From the NCBI GenBank assembly GCA_013396755.1, contig VWZF01005684.1:644601-708600 (forward strand): DNA of 64,000 nucleotides, read 5' to 3'. The notes under the pieces were generated by a model. That model made no database searches and was not told where the DNA came from. It was given only the letters and a program-made list of their open reading frames with translations. Of this stretch, positions 11,096-23,880 are shown one piece after another; within the stretch, counting starts at the first letter, position 1; every line of letters begins with the position of its first letter. The translations under genes were made by a program, and so were the position numbers. Source of the DNA: Sclerurus mexicanus (lineage: Eukaryota; Chordata; Aves; Passeriformes; Furnariidae).

Positions 11096-14000
11096 TACAA
11101 TGTTTTATTTTCTTAAAAAACAAACCCTGAGATGCTTAAAGCTGTATAGTGAAACCAAATGAAAGCTGCATAGTTTGAAACCAGTAGTTTCAAACTCAGG
11201 TGGGCTCTTAAGTAGCAAATGATATGAAACATGTTACACTGAAAGATAGTGTTCTGGCTTTTGGCTTGGTTTGTTGGTGAGGTAGAAATTTTTTTAAACT
11301 GTTGAGTTACAACAGTCATAATCCTATCTATCTTCAGTAATGCCAGCGTAGATAACCCTTGCTGCTTATCACTGGGTTTTTAAGGGAGATGGTGGTATAA
11401 AGTAATAAGCACTTTTTAAAGTTTTAGTATCTTAAGCCATTTAATGATATATTGACCATTCAGTGTATTCAGAAGTGTTCACAACCTCATCTCCCTCAAG
11501 GAAGTCCTCTCACGGTTTCTGCTGTACCTGCTATTCTACAGTTTCCCAAACCTTAACCCAAATAAAAAAGGCAATACCTAGGAATCATTGCTTTTTGGAT
11601 GGGTGTAATAAACCATTTGGTGCAGGTGCTGCAGCAAAGAAGATAAAAATAGCAATTTCGTATTCCACTTAATTTGTCTTAAGCTTCTGCAGAGCTTTAG
11701 GCTCACTCACGTACATCAGTGAGGCTTCAGAATTATTCTTTTTTTCTTGTATGCCTTGAAACAACTCTCCTAATAGAGGCTGGAGAGAATGACTGGGAGC
11801 AGTAATGCCTCAGAGGTCACATAACCAAGCATAATGTTGAATGCGAACTGATGGATTGGTACCCATGAATTATTAGACAGCCAAAATTGCTACAGTCACT
11901 GAAGGTGTTCCTCACGCTTTGGAATATGGTTATACTTGAGACAGGAGTGTTCCATCTTCCTGGAAATGCAAGTTGTTAGCAAAAGGTACCAAACTAAACT
12001 TCTGGACAGCTATCGAGCTAATGCTGCTACAAGTTTGCCAGAGTACTGTGAGAGCATGTCCCTGACTAGAAGAGATGAAATTAGTTGAATTCTGTTTGAA
12101 GTTGCTGTAACATTGGATAGTATGATGACTTTTTCTTCCCAGTTATAATTCACAACTTTACCATTGCAGTAACTTTTATAATTACATGTGTTTTTACTAG
12201 ATGCTCAGTAGACAATGAGAAGCTAAGCCTGGAAAGCTGTGGCTAAGCATCCCAGAAGCAATGGTTACTGACGGCTCATCTGTCATCTGTCTGATCTCAC
12301 TCATCTGTCTGATCACCAGGAATGTGGGTTTGGTGAGAGGAGAACAGGTTAGTTAACATACACATCCATCTTGGGGCGGCATCAAAAAACTTCACATCAA
12401 TGAAGGGAGAGATAAATGGCTAGCTCCATTTAATTGAAGAGTGACAGACTGATTCAAAATGTAAAAGCCTCCTCAAAAAGAAACTTGGAGTGGAAAACTT
12501 GCTGTACTTCAAAAGGTTTGAGTGAAATTCAGACACTCATGAAAAAGAACTTCTTTCTGAATACCCATAGCTTGTGCATGAAAATAAAATGTAAGCAGAG
12601 AAAATTAGTGGAAAAATTTTACACCTTTAGCACACTTTTTCCATTAAGTACTCTTAGCAACTGGAGATTTTAAAAGCTCTGATTCTCAGTTTTAATGGTC
12701 CGCATTTCTAGGTGTGTGTTGTGTGTTTTGTTCCAGCAGAAGAAAACACCTGTGTGCTGTGAACCCTCACGATACCTTGTGAGTTTAGATATTGGTACAC
12801 CTGTAAGGTAAACAGTGTATGTATGTGCAGAAAACCCAGTGATTTCCAGGCCCACCTACTTTTCTGGAGGATGGTAAGAACTGTGCAAGGACTGAGCTGT
12901 GAATTTGCCATTCAGATGGAGTGAGGGTCTGCAGGTTGATTTTGGTTTTTTTTTAGGAAAGATAATTAGCTGGTCTCACTGCCTCCCAAAAAGTTCATCC
13001 AATCCCTTGGTTCTGTCAGAAGAAGGCAGCCGCCTGGTATAAGACAAATTGTGCTGGCAAGTCACTGGGGAGGGTGTTCCAGCCAGGGCTTGCTTGCCAA
13101 GAGCAGTGTCAGATGGTGAAGAGAGACCTGCAAATACGAGTTGCCAGGACAAGGAGCAGCAGTCATTCTCTGGCCAGACTTTCTGAATTCAGTAGCATGT
13201 GGGACTCCGGGACAGAGTCACTCTGCCAGGCTGGTGTCAAATATGCTCTACACTCAGGGAGCGAAATTTAGAGCTAGGATTACTGTGCAGCAGAGGGAGG
13301 CACAAATTACCATATTTTCATCTCCTGTTTTAGCCTAGGGAGGCACAAATTACCATATTTTCATCTCCTGTTTTAGCCTAAGACAAGCTTTTATACAGTG
13401 CTGACTCAGCAGCCCATTTTAACAACTTACGATGAAGAAAATTTGTTTCCTAATTAAAGCCTTTGAATGTAGTACTACTGATCTGAAACTTGGGGAGTTA
13501 TTTGAATTCAGGTGTTTATTGTGGCAGTAAATAATTCATGTGCTGTCATCTGAACGGTCTGTGATACCTGGGGTGGAGCATTTAAAAGAGTGGAGCATTC
13601 ACGGCCATCACTGGAACAGCATATTTGGGCATGCTTAATAGATTTTGGAAAGAGGATTGTAGAATTAGAAACGAGAAGGCTCTGAATTGTAACTGTACTC
13701 TGCCATTGACTTTCTGTATAATCTTGAAAAAGTAATTTTGCCTTTGTCTCAATTTTTCCAAAAGTTAGGAGTACTGAATCTCACACTTCTAAGTACCATT
13801 TTTTACTTGATTTCTATGAACTGTCAAAAAGGCGTTCTAAAAAAAATCAGATTCTATACCTTTCTGTCATTCAGATGACATGAGGAAGGTGACTAGAGCT
13901 GGTGGTAATGCATTTTAAGCGATGCATTCATTTTAGGTTTCTTTATAGCAACTGGAAAATGAGCAGCTGAAATAATGTCAGCCAGTGTGGTTGGTAGCTA

Positions 14001-17000
14001 GGGGTTCAGAGCCTTCATTGCAGACCTTCTGAATGTTGTGGTACTTAAAAAGCTGTTTGCAGAGTTGGGGTATGCAACAACTGCTTAAGCTACACAGGCC
14101 AAAAATATAGTCCTGGAGTACTAAAAATACCAATCCATATTAATTCCATAATTGTATGCATTTTCTTTTTTATTTTTCTCACCTGAAGATGGAAGGGAGG
14201 GGAATGATAAGGAGAGTGCAGCTAGAATGTAAAATGTTTTAAGGGGGAAATAGGAACTAGTAACACAGGAAGAAGAATCCATACACTGAAAACTGAAATA
14301 AGACTCAGGCTCTAGTTACATTTTCAGCTTTTGGCTTCCTGATGGTTTTTGTCTAGGTTATACCTTCCAGAAATTCTTCATTCTTCTTTAAATCCCCACA
14401 GTGGATTGGGAACATGACAACTCACGTCTCCCGTGACTGTCTCCATTGTACAATTATGAAAATCATTTGCAGTTGCGAGTGACTAAACTTGCTTAACTCC
14501 TCAGAACTCTTCTAGGGAATGAGACTGTCAGATTCCTGATACGCAACAGGTAGAGATGTATTTAGGTGAACTGGAGGATAAGTCTTAGACCTCATGTATA
14601 TTAATGACTGTTACACTTTGTCTGCCATTGTGTGTATGGGAATTACAGTGTTGGTTTCTGAATTCAGGACAATAGCTCTCCAGTAATGACAGGTGAGGGA
14701 GAAATCTTTAGGAATTGCAGTACTGGGAAGCTGTGTCTGCTCAGATCAAGGCAGTACATGCTGAGGTTAGCTGACTGACAGGTGACTGTTCCAGAATCTG
14801 GAATTTTTAGCAATATTTCAGGGAAATTTCTAATGCCTTTGCCAAATATTAATTGGAAACTTTATTTGTAGAAGTGAAGTAGGTGACTCTTTGATGTCCA
14901 TGAGTCTATGACCAGGCAAAGGAAAACTAAAAGTTGGAAGTACTGTTTTGCAAGAAAAATAAAACAAAAATATAAATACTCTTAAATAAGGAAAAAGAAA
15001 GCGAGAAGAAGGGCTACTTTCTCTTCTTTGTTTAACAGTGCAAACAGACAGAACATGCTATTGCAGGCACAGCTCAGAGTATCTTCTCTGGAATGCTGAA
15101 ATCTTTCTGGGGTTTCAGCGAGCCCCATGCACCTGACACCACAGAGGTTTCATTGCCAAAGCTAGTTTACATTTATCTGCAGCATCACTGTATTCTAAAG
15201 TTCTGAATCATCAAAGCGTGGACACACCTTAATATACACTGCTGAAAACTGTCAAATTACTCTTAAAATGCAAGTTAAGGATACAGTGGTCCCATTCAGT
15301 TTAATAAAGCTGATAATACATTTAAATACTTGTATTTCTTCTATTGCAACTCATCAGATTGTTGATCTGGAGCTTGAAATCTGTACTGGTAGCTTAACTC
15401 TGGTGGGGGCATGAACGTGTTAGTCTCAGAGCATGAGAAGGAGCTGGATTTTTTCCAACTGGCTGGGACAGTTTAACTCACCACACCTGTGAGGGATTGT
15501 GCCCTCACCTATCCAGTCTCCTCTGCTCTCCAGGACGGAATTTATCTTCCATGTAGGAATAGCAGAACTGCCCATGAAGCTGTTATTGAACTGTCACACT
15601 TTACAGCCCAGTTTATTTAGGTAAGTGGTGGTGTTTTACTTCTATACCTCTGGGAGATAAACTGCAGCAGTTCTGTTATTGCTCCGTATCCCACTCGTAG
15701 TGGAGGCAGCAATCTTTATAAGAGCTTCATCACAGTGAAGACATTGAACCTGATCTAAAAATGATGAAAGTTGGTACAGAGAGAATATTGGCACCCAAGA
15801 TGAAGCTGTCATTTGCTGGAGTTATCCACCTGCCTCCAGAAATGAAAAATTCACCGTATCACCTAGAAGTTTGTGCATCAGACTTTGAAATATGTTGTCT
15901 GTAAATGTGAATATAGTGTTGAAAATGAGCAGCATTTTTCAAGAGCCACCTGTTCTTATGTGCCACTTTGTGCAAAGAGGAATAAAAAGTGAACTTTATG
16001 AAGTTATTTGATCTAAAAATAGATGGATTAATTTAGTGGTTAAAAGTAAGCAAAAGATCAGGCAGGGAGTAATGTAATCCTCTGTTGTACATAGTTGAAG
16101 GCTGGTAATGGACAGTGCCTAAATGAGGAAAAGACTGGGAGTAAGAAGTCTCAGAGCTTTCACAGTTTAAAAAGGGATTCATTACTATGAAGGAAGTAAC
16201 CTAGGAGGCTATTATTTATAAAAACTGGGATATCTAAAACAGTTCACTTTCATAGGAACTTCAGGCTTTAGATAAGAACTCTTGCATGTAGATTGAGTGC
16301 CAAGTACTTTACTTTTGCTTTGAATGCTCATCTAGCTGTTAAATAACAAGTCGGTTTTATGTTGTCTGGTCGTTAAATTTGATGTATTTAAGTGAATGAC
16401 AATGGTAACCTGAGGCTTGATCTGTAGGCTGAAGAATTCTGTTCTACGAGAGGTAATGACATGAAACCTAAAACAGGACTGCAGCCAGAGGTGACCATGT
16501 AGTGGATAAATGAGCAGCGACACAATTATTATTGTGTTTCAAAATAATGTCACTTCACTGTTAAAAAGGTAAGTTTGCTTAATTTGCAGTTACTGAATTT
16601 TGTGCAGCCTTTCATTAGGTACTTTTTCCTTCAGAAGTTATAGCCACTAAATTTGAGTCACTCTTCTAGTCTTTTGTTAAGCTAATCAGATGAATCACCT
16701 TATCTTTCTCAGTATGAAATGTGGGTTTTTTTCTAGTCTTTGGATATTTCTTGTTTTTGTATGTTCCTGCCATTTCTTTTTAAAATATGGACACAGGAAC
16801 TATAGGTAGAATCAACCTTAGGGATGCTGAACACTGAGATTAAAATGCTTCTGAATTTCGCACTCACTAATCTGCTTCCTTCATTTGAAGATCACATTAT
16901 TGCTATGACTTTCTGTAAAGAGTTTATTTACTGCCAGTTTTTTATGAGCAGTAAAGGTTTTACATTGCTTAACACTTTGCAGCCCTCTCTTCTGCAGGTG

Positions 17001-18259
17001 TAGCTGCAATATCTGATTGCTAGATGTATGACTTTGCATTTGAATATAACAAAACAAAACTGGTTTCAATAGGTTCAGTGTGTTGAGCAGCATAAAATTT
17101 TCCCCATTGCTTCATTATCTTTATTACTACTTTTCTGATTTTTATTACCCTGAATTTATCAGTGTTTGATCTATATCACTCCTGAATAATAAAATAGCAG
17201 AGTATGTATCACTTGTCCTAATACCCCTGATACCACAGTGAAAGACTTTCAAAGTTCATGGTGGTTTCCCATTTGCAGTTATATTTTGACATGTTGCTCA
17301 AGCTGTTGTGAATTCATATACATATATTAGGAGGGGCTTTTTAGAAGTTTGAAATGTAAGGGATCTCATGAATCAGTTTGAATCACTCTGGTTTTGCTCC
17401 TGCATCTTGTTCACTTGATTGTCTGCCCTGCCTTCATGACAGTCTCCAGGATGATTTCTTCAGACAAAGCCCAGACCCAGAAATAGTTCAGTGTCTAGAC
17501 TAGTGTAACTAGTCATAGTCTCATATACAGTATGACTGGTTCTTTCAGCACATCCCAGCTCACCAGTACTACTCCAGCTGGCCTTGATGTCTCATATTGC
17601 TTCATACCATGGCCTTCTGCACACAGCATACATCCTCAGCATTATCCAACAAAAGCACAAACATAGAAAGCTTGTCTTGGACACCTAGAAAATAATGCTG
17701 TTTCTAAGGAACTTAAGATTTATAACATGCAATGTTCAAAGAGTGGTCAGGAGGAACAATAGGCAAGGAAAGATGAAAAGATTTTTATGAAAGATCATTT
17801 CTGGTGAGTTTTGGGTGCATCCCTTGATACTGCTTGAAAAAGTAAAGGGCAAAACTAAGTGCATCTCACATTAAAGCTCAAGGTAGAGGTGGCATAGTTG
17901 GGTGCTAAGTGTGAATCAGACAATGTCTGTGTGTGGCGTGAGCAGCAGAGCACAGAGCTGTGGTGGTAGGGCTGTAGGTAGGAGCCAAGGTAGAGGTCAT
18001 TGGTGCTAATGCCTGTGACACGTTCAGCATTTAGAGTCTCCTTAAGCATGATGTAGTTGTATTGTCTCCAGGTGTGTAAAGGTGCTGCCTCTGAGAAGTA
18101 TGGTCACAGTCAGCTCTAGGGCACTGCAGAACGGTGATCAATGGGAAAAGTCATGAAAGCAATGTATACACATAAACTCCAACTCCCTGCTATTCTGACA
18201 ACTATTTAATATTGTTTAAATAAATATATTAAAGGGTGCATTGAAAATTAATTGTCACC
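11096..18259. other. Intergenic AT-rich DNA downstream of MRPL36
   Basis: No gene or RNA is recognised. Frames are short and without family resemblance. The only clear structure is the perfect 43-bp tandem duplication at 13295-13380. A short imperfect CATCTGTCTGATC direct repeat lies near 12288-12316. Confidence 0.6.
13295..13380. repeat. Perfect 43-bp tandem duplication (two copies)
   Basis: The unit starting GGGAGGCACAAATTACCATA and ending GTTTTAGCCTA occurs at 13295-13337 and again, base for base, at 13338-13380. Identity over 43 bases means a recent event or an assembly artefact. It is not part of any recognised element. Confidence 0.95.
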
Positions 18260-18369
18260 ACTCTTCAGACAGTCTAGAGGTTCCCTCCTCTTTTTAATCT
18301 TCTAACTCCAGCTCTACATTTAGTCACAACTTGTTTATACTTACGCCAACATTATCTTTTCTGTTAAAC

Positions 18370-18560
18370 AGCACTTATGTTCCTGGGGAATTTATCCACT
18401 TGATATTTATTTCTAGGTAGCTATCATGTCTTTTCTCTGTCTTTGTTTTCCTAAGCTAAACAAGCTCTTTTAGTCTTTTCTTATGAAGCAGGCTTTCTGC
18501 TCCTCTCATCATCTTAATAACCCTTTTGTGTAACTTTTTAATTTGTGAGACAAGGTTTGT
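18370..18560 (-). mobile_element. Old, degenerate CR1-type LINE fragment
   Basis: The segment with CTAAGCTAAACAAGCTCTTT followed by AGTCTTTTCTTATGAAGCAGG and a GCTCCTCTCATCATCTTAATAACCC block has the order of the reversed CR1 3' part (TCCAGGCTAAACA...CTCTCCTCATAGG...TTGGTTGCCCTC). Divergence is high, so an ancient CR1/L3-like copy is likely. It may extend left to about 18260. Confidence 0.5.
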
Positions 18561-21500
18561 AAAGAGAGGTAATATATTTTATGAGGTCACTCACCATAAG
18601 AAAACTTTTGAGTGCACAAGTCATTCTCACATATGCCCAAACCTTACCAGCTTTTTTTCCAACTGCCTCAATTGTCTTATAAAAGATATTGCCTCTGCCT
18701 ACAAGCATTTGCTCTCATACATTCTTAGACATTATTTGCTATACCATACACCTTTTGAGTTAATCTTTCCTGAAATATTTTACATAATTCTGTCCTCCCA
18801 AATATTTTTGGTTTTGCTGATATGACAGATGAATATCTACCTTATGTTTCTTGGAAACATATCTCACCCTACATATTTTAGGATTGCCTTTGAACAACTC
18901 ATTTGGCCATTTGAGTGACTTCAAGGAGTAAGATGCCATGTATATTTTCTCCTCAGAGCACATGCTGTCAGAGGTTTCCCCCCAGAAGAGGGAATAAGGC
19001 GGGAGCTGAGATGTGTAAAACCTGTCCAGTGATTCATGCTTGTGCAAAACAGCTGATCTAAAGGCTTGGAGAGTCCCTCAAAGACATGCAGGCTGCATTT
19101 GTAATACTGTTTTGAGTGAAGAGGATTTCCTTTCCAAAAGTCTTATTCTCAGCTCCAAATAATAGATGATCCTGCCAAAATTATATAAAAATTAGATGTC
19201 TTATAAAGGTGAATGGTATGCTTTGTAGGATATCAAGTGTATTTCTCTTAAACAGCCTATTTTTAGTGATTTCTTAAGAAATGTTGTGCATGTTTCTATA
19301 CGTGAAGATTTGACTGGACTCACCAATCTTCCTCTTTTTTTTTAATAAACCAGCATAAAGTAGAATTTATTTACATAATGCAATGATCCATGAAGGTTAC
19401 CATAACATCAAGGGACCATATTAACCGCTTGAATGGAATTCATTAGAAATTAACTACCACTTAAATTAATTTTCCCACATTCACAAGGCTGTAATGGTGG
19501 AAAAAGGAACCGTCCATCAGCATGTACTGACAGGAGAGCTGTCACTGCTTTTATTTATAGGTGAATACATTAACCCATGAAGCAGCCTTTTCAGATGAAA
19601 TCTTGAGCTTCCGTACAAATAAGCTGCTTCAGAAGACTTTTAATAAGTATCCCAGGCTTAGTTAAACAGGAACACATATGCTTGATGCTTTTGCCACTGC
19701 TTATTTGTATTGTAGGCTTTTCATAAGAACAGTGGAAAAATTTGCTCCTAAAAATTCAAACTTCACACTATATGTAATGTATTTTCAATGGATAATCTTG
19801 TTAGTTAGATCCAGTTATAGTGATATTGTATTATCAGTATTGGTAAAACTATACAAACAAAAGATTGTCCACTGGTTCTTTTTTGTTTTGTAGTTTATTG
19901 CATTCTTTGAAGTTTTTAGCTCTTGTACAAATGAATATATGTGCAGGTCTTCAAACCGTGGGAAGAAAGTGAATGAGACTTTTACCCATCTGTGATCTAG
20001 ATATATTTTGGGCAAATTTACTGTAGTACATTGTGGTAATTATTTGAATAAGCTATTATGGGAAGGAGCTTTGTGACACCTGTTAGGTGACCATAGTTGT
20101 CACAACACAATACAGCGTTAGAGGTGGGTGTCTTTTATTTATGTAAGCCTGATAGCTGAATTGATCTCAGGACAATCTCCTGTTTAATCAAAATAATTTT
20201 TTCATGTATAACTTTAGCTCAGAGCTAAAAGCTAGCCATTGCCAATTAGCATTTTTTATTTTAACAGAGCAAGTTTGATAAGAAGGAATTGTTAGCTTTT
20301 AAGAAACACCCCTTATGTATGACCATTAATATTAAAATAACTAATAAAATAAGTTTTACATAATTTTCTGTTGGGTGCTCCCTTATGTAATAAGCACCGG
20401 TGGCATGACAACATCAAATGAACCTGTGTGCCAGCAGTGTTGCTCACTGGAATGTTACAGCCTCGTTGCTGTCCAGGAAGAGAAAATACAGAAGCTACCA
20501 TGAAACTCAGAGCATTGTGAACACTTTCTCTTAAACTCCTCCGAGGTTTCCATACTGGTGTTCAAAGGAAGCTTCACCACACAGCTTCTCATGTGGGGAA
20601 TTTGGGGGACAAGTGGCCTCTTCAGGTATTTCTGTGAATTTATTGTGCTGTTCAGATACTTGACAGGCATAGCAAATATACAAGTTTTTTCTGGGTTACC
20701 CAAAAATCCCTCAAAGGGAACTAGAGGCTGCCCTGTTACTCCAGCAATAAAATTTCGTGCTCGTATCTTTTATGTTGTACCCTCTGAACAGATTCTTTTC
20801 AACAGCTTCTCAGAGGTATAGAGACACTATTAAATTAATAACTGAAAAGAAAATGTTTTAGATGCTTAGCCCTCCAATAGCATATGTAGTTTTCCATAAT
20901 AATTATTTAAATATTGTTATATTGTGCTATTCAACTATGCTGAATTAAAAATTCAGTGTGAGTGCTACCTAAAAATTCTATGGTTGCAGTTAGGTCAGTC
21001 TCAGCCTGATGTCACACATCTTAACAAAAAATTTGCTCATGTTTACTTGTCTCTCTTTTTTTTTATAGTTATACTTTAATTACCTAAACTGAAAATCTAT
21101 AACTACTTCTACCAATGGCTTGGGATTCCATTTGTTTAGAATATAGATAAGTGATTCTCAGATGTTCCCATGGCAGCCTAAGGAGAGCTGGTAGCTTGCA
21201 GCAGACTAGCCACTCTCCTTCAAAAGTAGCAACTGTCACCACTACAAATTATGATTTATTTATTACTTAATGGATTTAGAGATTTAAAATCCTTAAAACC
21301 ACTATTTTGCCTAATTCTTCCACATTTTATGTGGCACTGGCTGTGAGTTTGTCAGATTTGTATACACTAATGTACACACATAATGGATAATGGGAATGAG
21401 TCAGACTAACTAGAAAATCATGCCATTTTACTTAGTTCTCATAAGGGACTACAGTTAGTTTGGTTAATTGATACAATATTGACTAAGTAATTACTCTAAC

Positions 21501-23169
21501 TTCTGTCAACATTTTTACATTTTTTAAATTCCCCTGCCCGATTCTGCTTTTCTGCTTTATTTCCTTTTAAAATTTAAATATCTTAAAAATGGTTCTTCTC
21601 AATTAATGCATTTCATGATTGAGGAACACTGAAATTAACTTTTAGCCAATTAAATTTTTACGAGTATTTGCTATTGTCGACAGTAGTAAAAACTTCTGTT
21701 TCAGCAACATCAATAATTAATTTAGAAGCACATGCCTGAAATACTTCCCCCCTTGCAAAGACATTGTTATTCTCCCACAGCTTCCCTCACCGTCATCCTG
21801 GTGATTCCCTTGGCACTAGTACGCCATTATTTTGTTGGCAGCATTTTGATTTCTGCATGGTTATGATTAACCTGTACAATGTGTTCCTCTTAATGCAAAG
21901 CTGTTTTCTTATCCTTCAATTCTACAAACTGGAAAAAGCATATAGCCGGAGGCCACACAGAGTAATACCAGTGTCAAGCTTTAAAAAACATATTTGTTTT
22001 GTGTCCTCTAAGGACAAATGATAGACATGGAAAAATGTTTTCTCTGTTTCTCTTTTATGGAATACTTACTTTAGAATTAACTTCTGTCACAGAAAACATA
22101 ATTTGAAGCATCTACTATATATTATTTCTGAGCTTTTCTGCTATAAAGAGGGAAATAGTACATTGTGTATGACATGTGTGATTACAAGGTTATAGAAACT
22201 CTTAATGTTTCTCTTGTTGTTATGGTTTCCCCTTAAGAAAGCTTGTCACTAGAAACAGAATAGCGTCCTTCCTTCAAAAGAGGCAAGTATATAGTACTAT
22301 CAAGCAGCACAGTGTAATGAATGTAATTTTTAATTGCTTTGCAATATTTTAAATTCCTACACTTCTGAAGCACTCGTTCTTCGTGCAATCCAGTCATGTA
22401 TCCATTTTGAAATAGGTCAGAGGAGAAAAGGTATTTTTGTGATACATTCTAAGTGTTCTGGTGGTTCTTCATAAACGCGTTCTGTCTTTAATTTTGGCCT
22501 CTTTGAGATACAATCATCCTAGTGTCCTTTTATTCATAAAGATTGTTCTTTTACGTACTTTCTCTGTCTTACCTATTTGTTAATTCTGCTTCTCTGTGAT
22601 ATCAAGCATACTTCATTTCATGCTTCATTGTCCAGGTTTAGTTTCAACTCCAGTGTATTAAATGTTCCCACCCTTTTGCTCCATATTTTATAGTTGACAG
22701 TACAGAAGCGTTAAAAGCCTTTCTCAAGCAAAGAGGAAGATGGGTGTTCTTAATGTGGAATTCTCTTCCTTCAGAAACTTGATTGACCCCAAATCTTACA
22801 ACTCCACAGTCAAGAAAAATAAAACTCATCCAAGGCAAAAAGTATCTCAGTAGCACTTCTCTGAAGTTAAAATAGTAGAATTTTTCTCTTTTCTCCCTAT
22901 TTCATACCCCTTCCCCTTGAAACAAAGATAAAACCTATACATTAAAATTAAAATAAGAAAAAAAGTAAAAAGCTGTAGGATTTTTAAGTCTACATATTGT
23001 TAGGTATTTTATGTATCATTTGTGATTAAAAAAAAAAGAAGTTTTACTTATTACACTGAAGGCTATTTGTTATTTAAAATCCTTAATTTCCTGTCTCAGT
23101 TGTCATTGTGAACCTGAGTATAGGAAAAGATATCCAGTATTGAGGAATTCCTGATAGAAGTGGGGCAGG
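18561..23169. other. Gene-free AT-rich DNA
   Basis: No coding or RNA gene is recognised. The block at about 19340-19660 is unique, has few simple repeats and several TAATTA-like homeodomain core sites, and is proposed in the findings as a possible conserved non-coding element. The rest shows nothing identifiable. Confidence 0.55.
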
Positions 23170-23880
23170 TTGGAAAGATCTCTGTGAGAGAGTGTCACAA
23201 GCCTTGCTAAAGTCAAGGCAAACGATATCCACTCCCCTCATCCATCCAGGTAGTTGTTTCATTGTAGAGGGCAACCAGGTTGGCCAAGCATGATTTACCT
23301 TTAGTGAATCCATGCTGACTACTTCTGATCACCTTCTTGTCATCCATGTGGGTTGCCTCCAGAATGAGATGCTCCATTATCTTTCTAGGGATTGAGGTGA
23401 AGCTGACTGGCTGGCAGTTCTCTAGGTCCTCCTTCTTGCTCTTTTTGAAGACTGGAGTGACATTTGATTTCTTCCAGTCCTCAGACACCTCTTTTGATCA
23501 CCATGACCTTTCAAACATGATCTTAAGTGTCCTCACTATGGTGTCTGCCAGCTCTCTCAGCATTTCTGGATGCATCCCATCAGGACCCATGGACTTGTGG
23601 ATGTCAAGTTTGCCTAGGTGTTCTCTGATTGAATCTTCCCTGACCAAGGGAAATTCTTCCATACAAGATTCCTTTACCCTGGTCTCTTGGGTTAGAAATC
23701 CCTGAGGGCTGGTTTTGTCAATGAAGACTGATGCAAACAAGGTGTTCAGTAACTCTGCCTTCTCTGTGTCCTCTGTTACCAGGATCTTCCATTTAGCAAC
23801 AGACCCACATTATCCTTTGTTTTCCTGGTGTTAGTAGAGCAGGCATAGGCCAGTGCCTTCTTGCATGTTTTTGAGAGCCA
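23170..23880 (-). mobile_element. CR1 LINE ORF2 fragment (reverse transcriptase part), pseudogenised
   Basis: On the minus strand three overlapping frames give CR1 reverse transcriptase in order. First comes HLGKLDIHKSMGPDGMHPE. Next are WKKSNVTPVFKKSKKEDLEN and SSQHGFTKGKSCLANLVALY. Last is motif A, VDIVCLDFSKACDT, with its catalytic Asp. The frame is disrupted by shifts and stops. Motif C (xADD) and the CR1 3' end with its short terminal repeats are absent, so this copy is truncated at both ends. The 5' edge near 23880 is where similarity fades. Confidence 0.9.
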
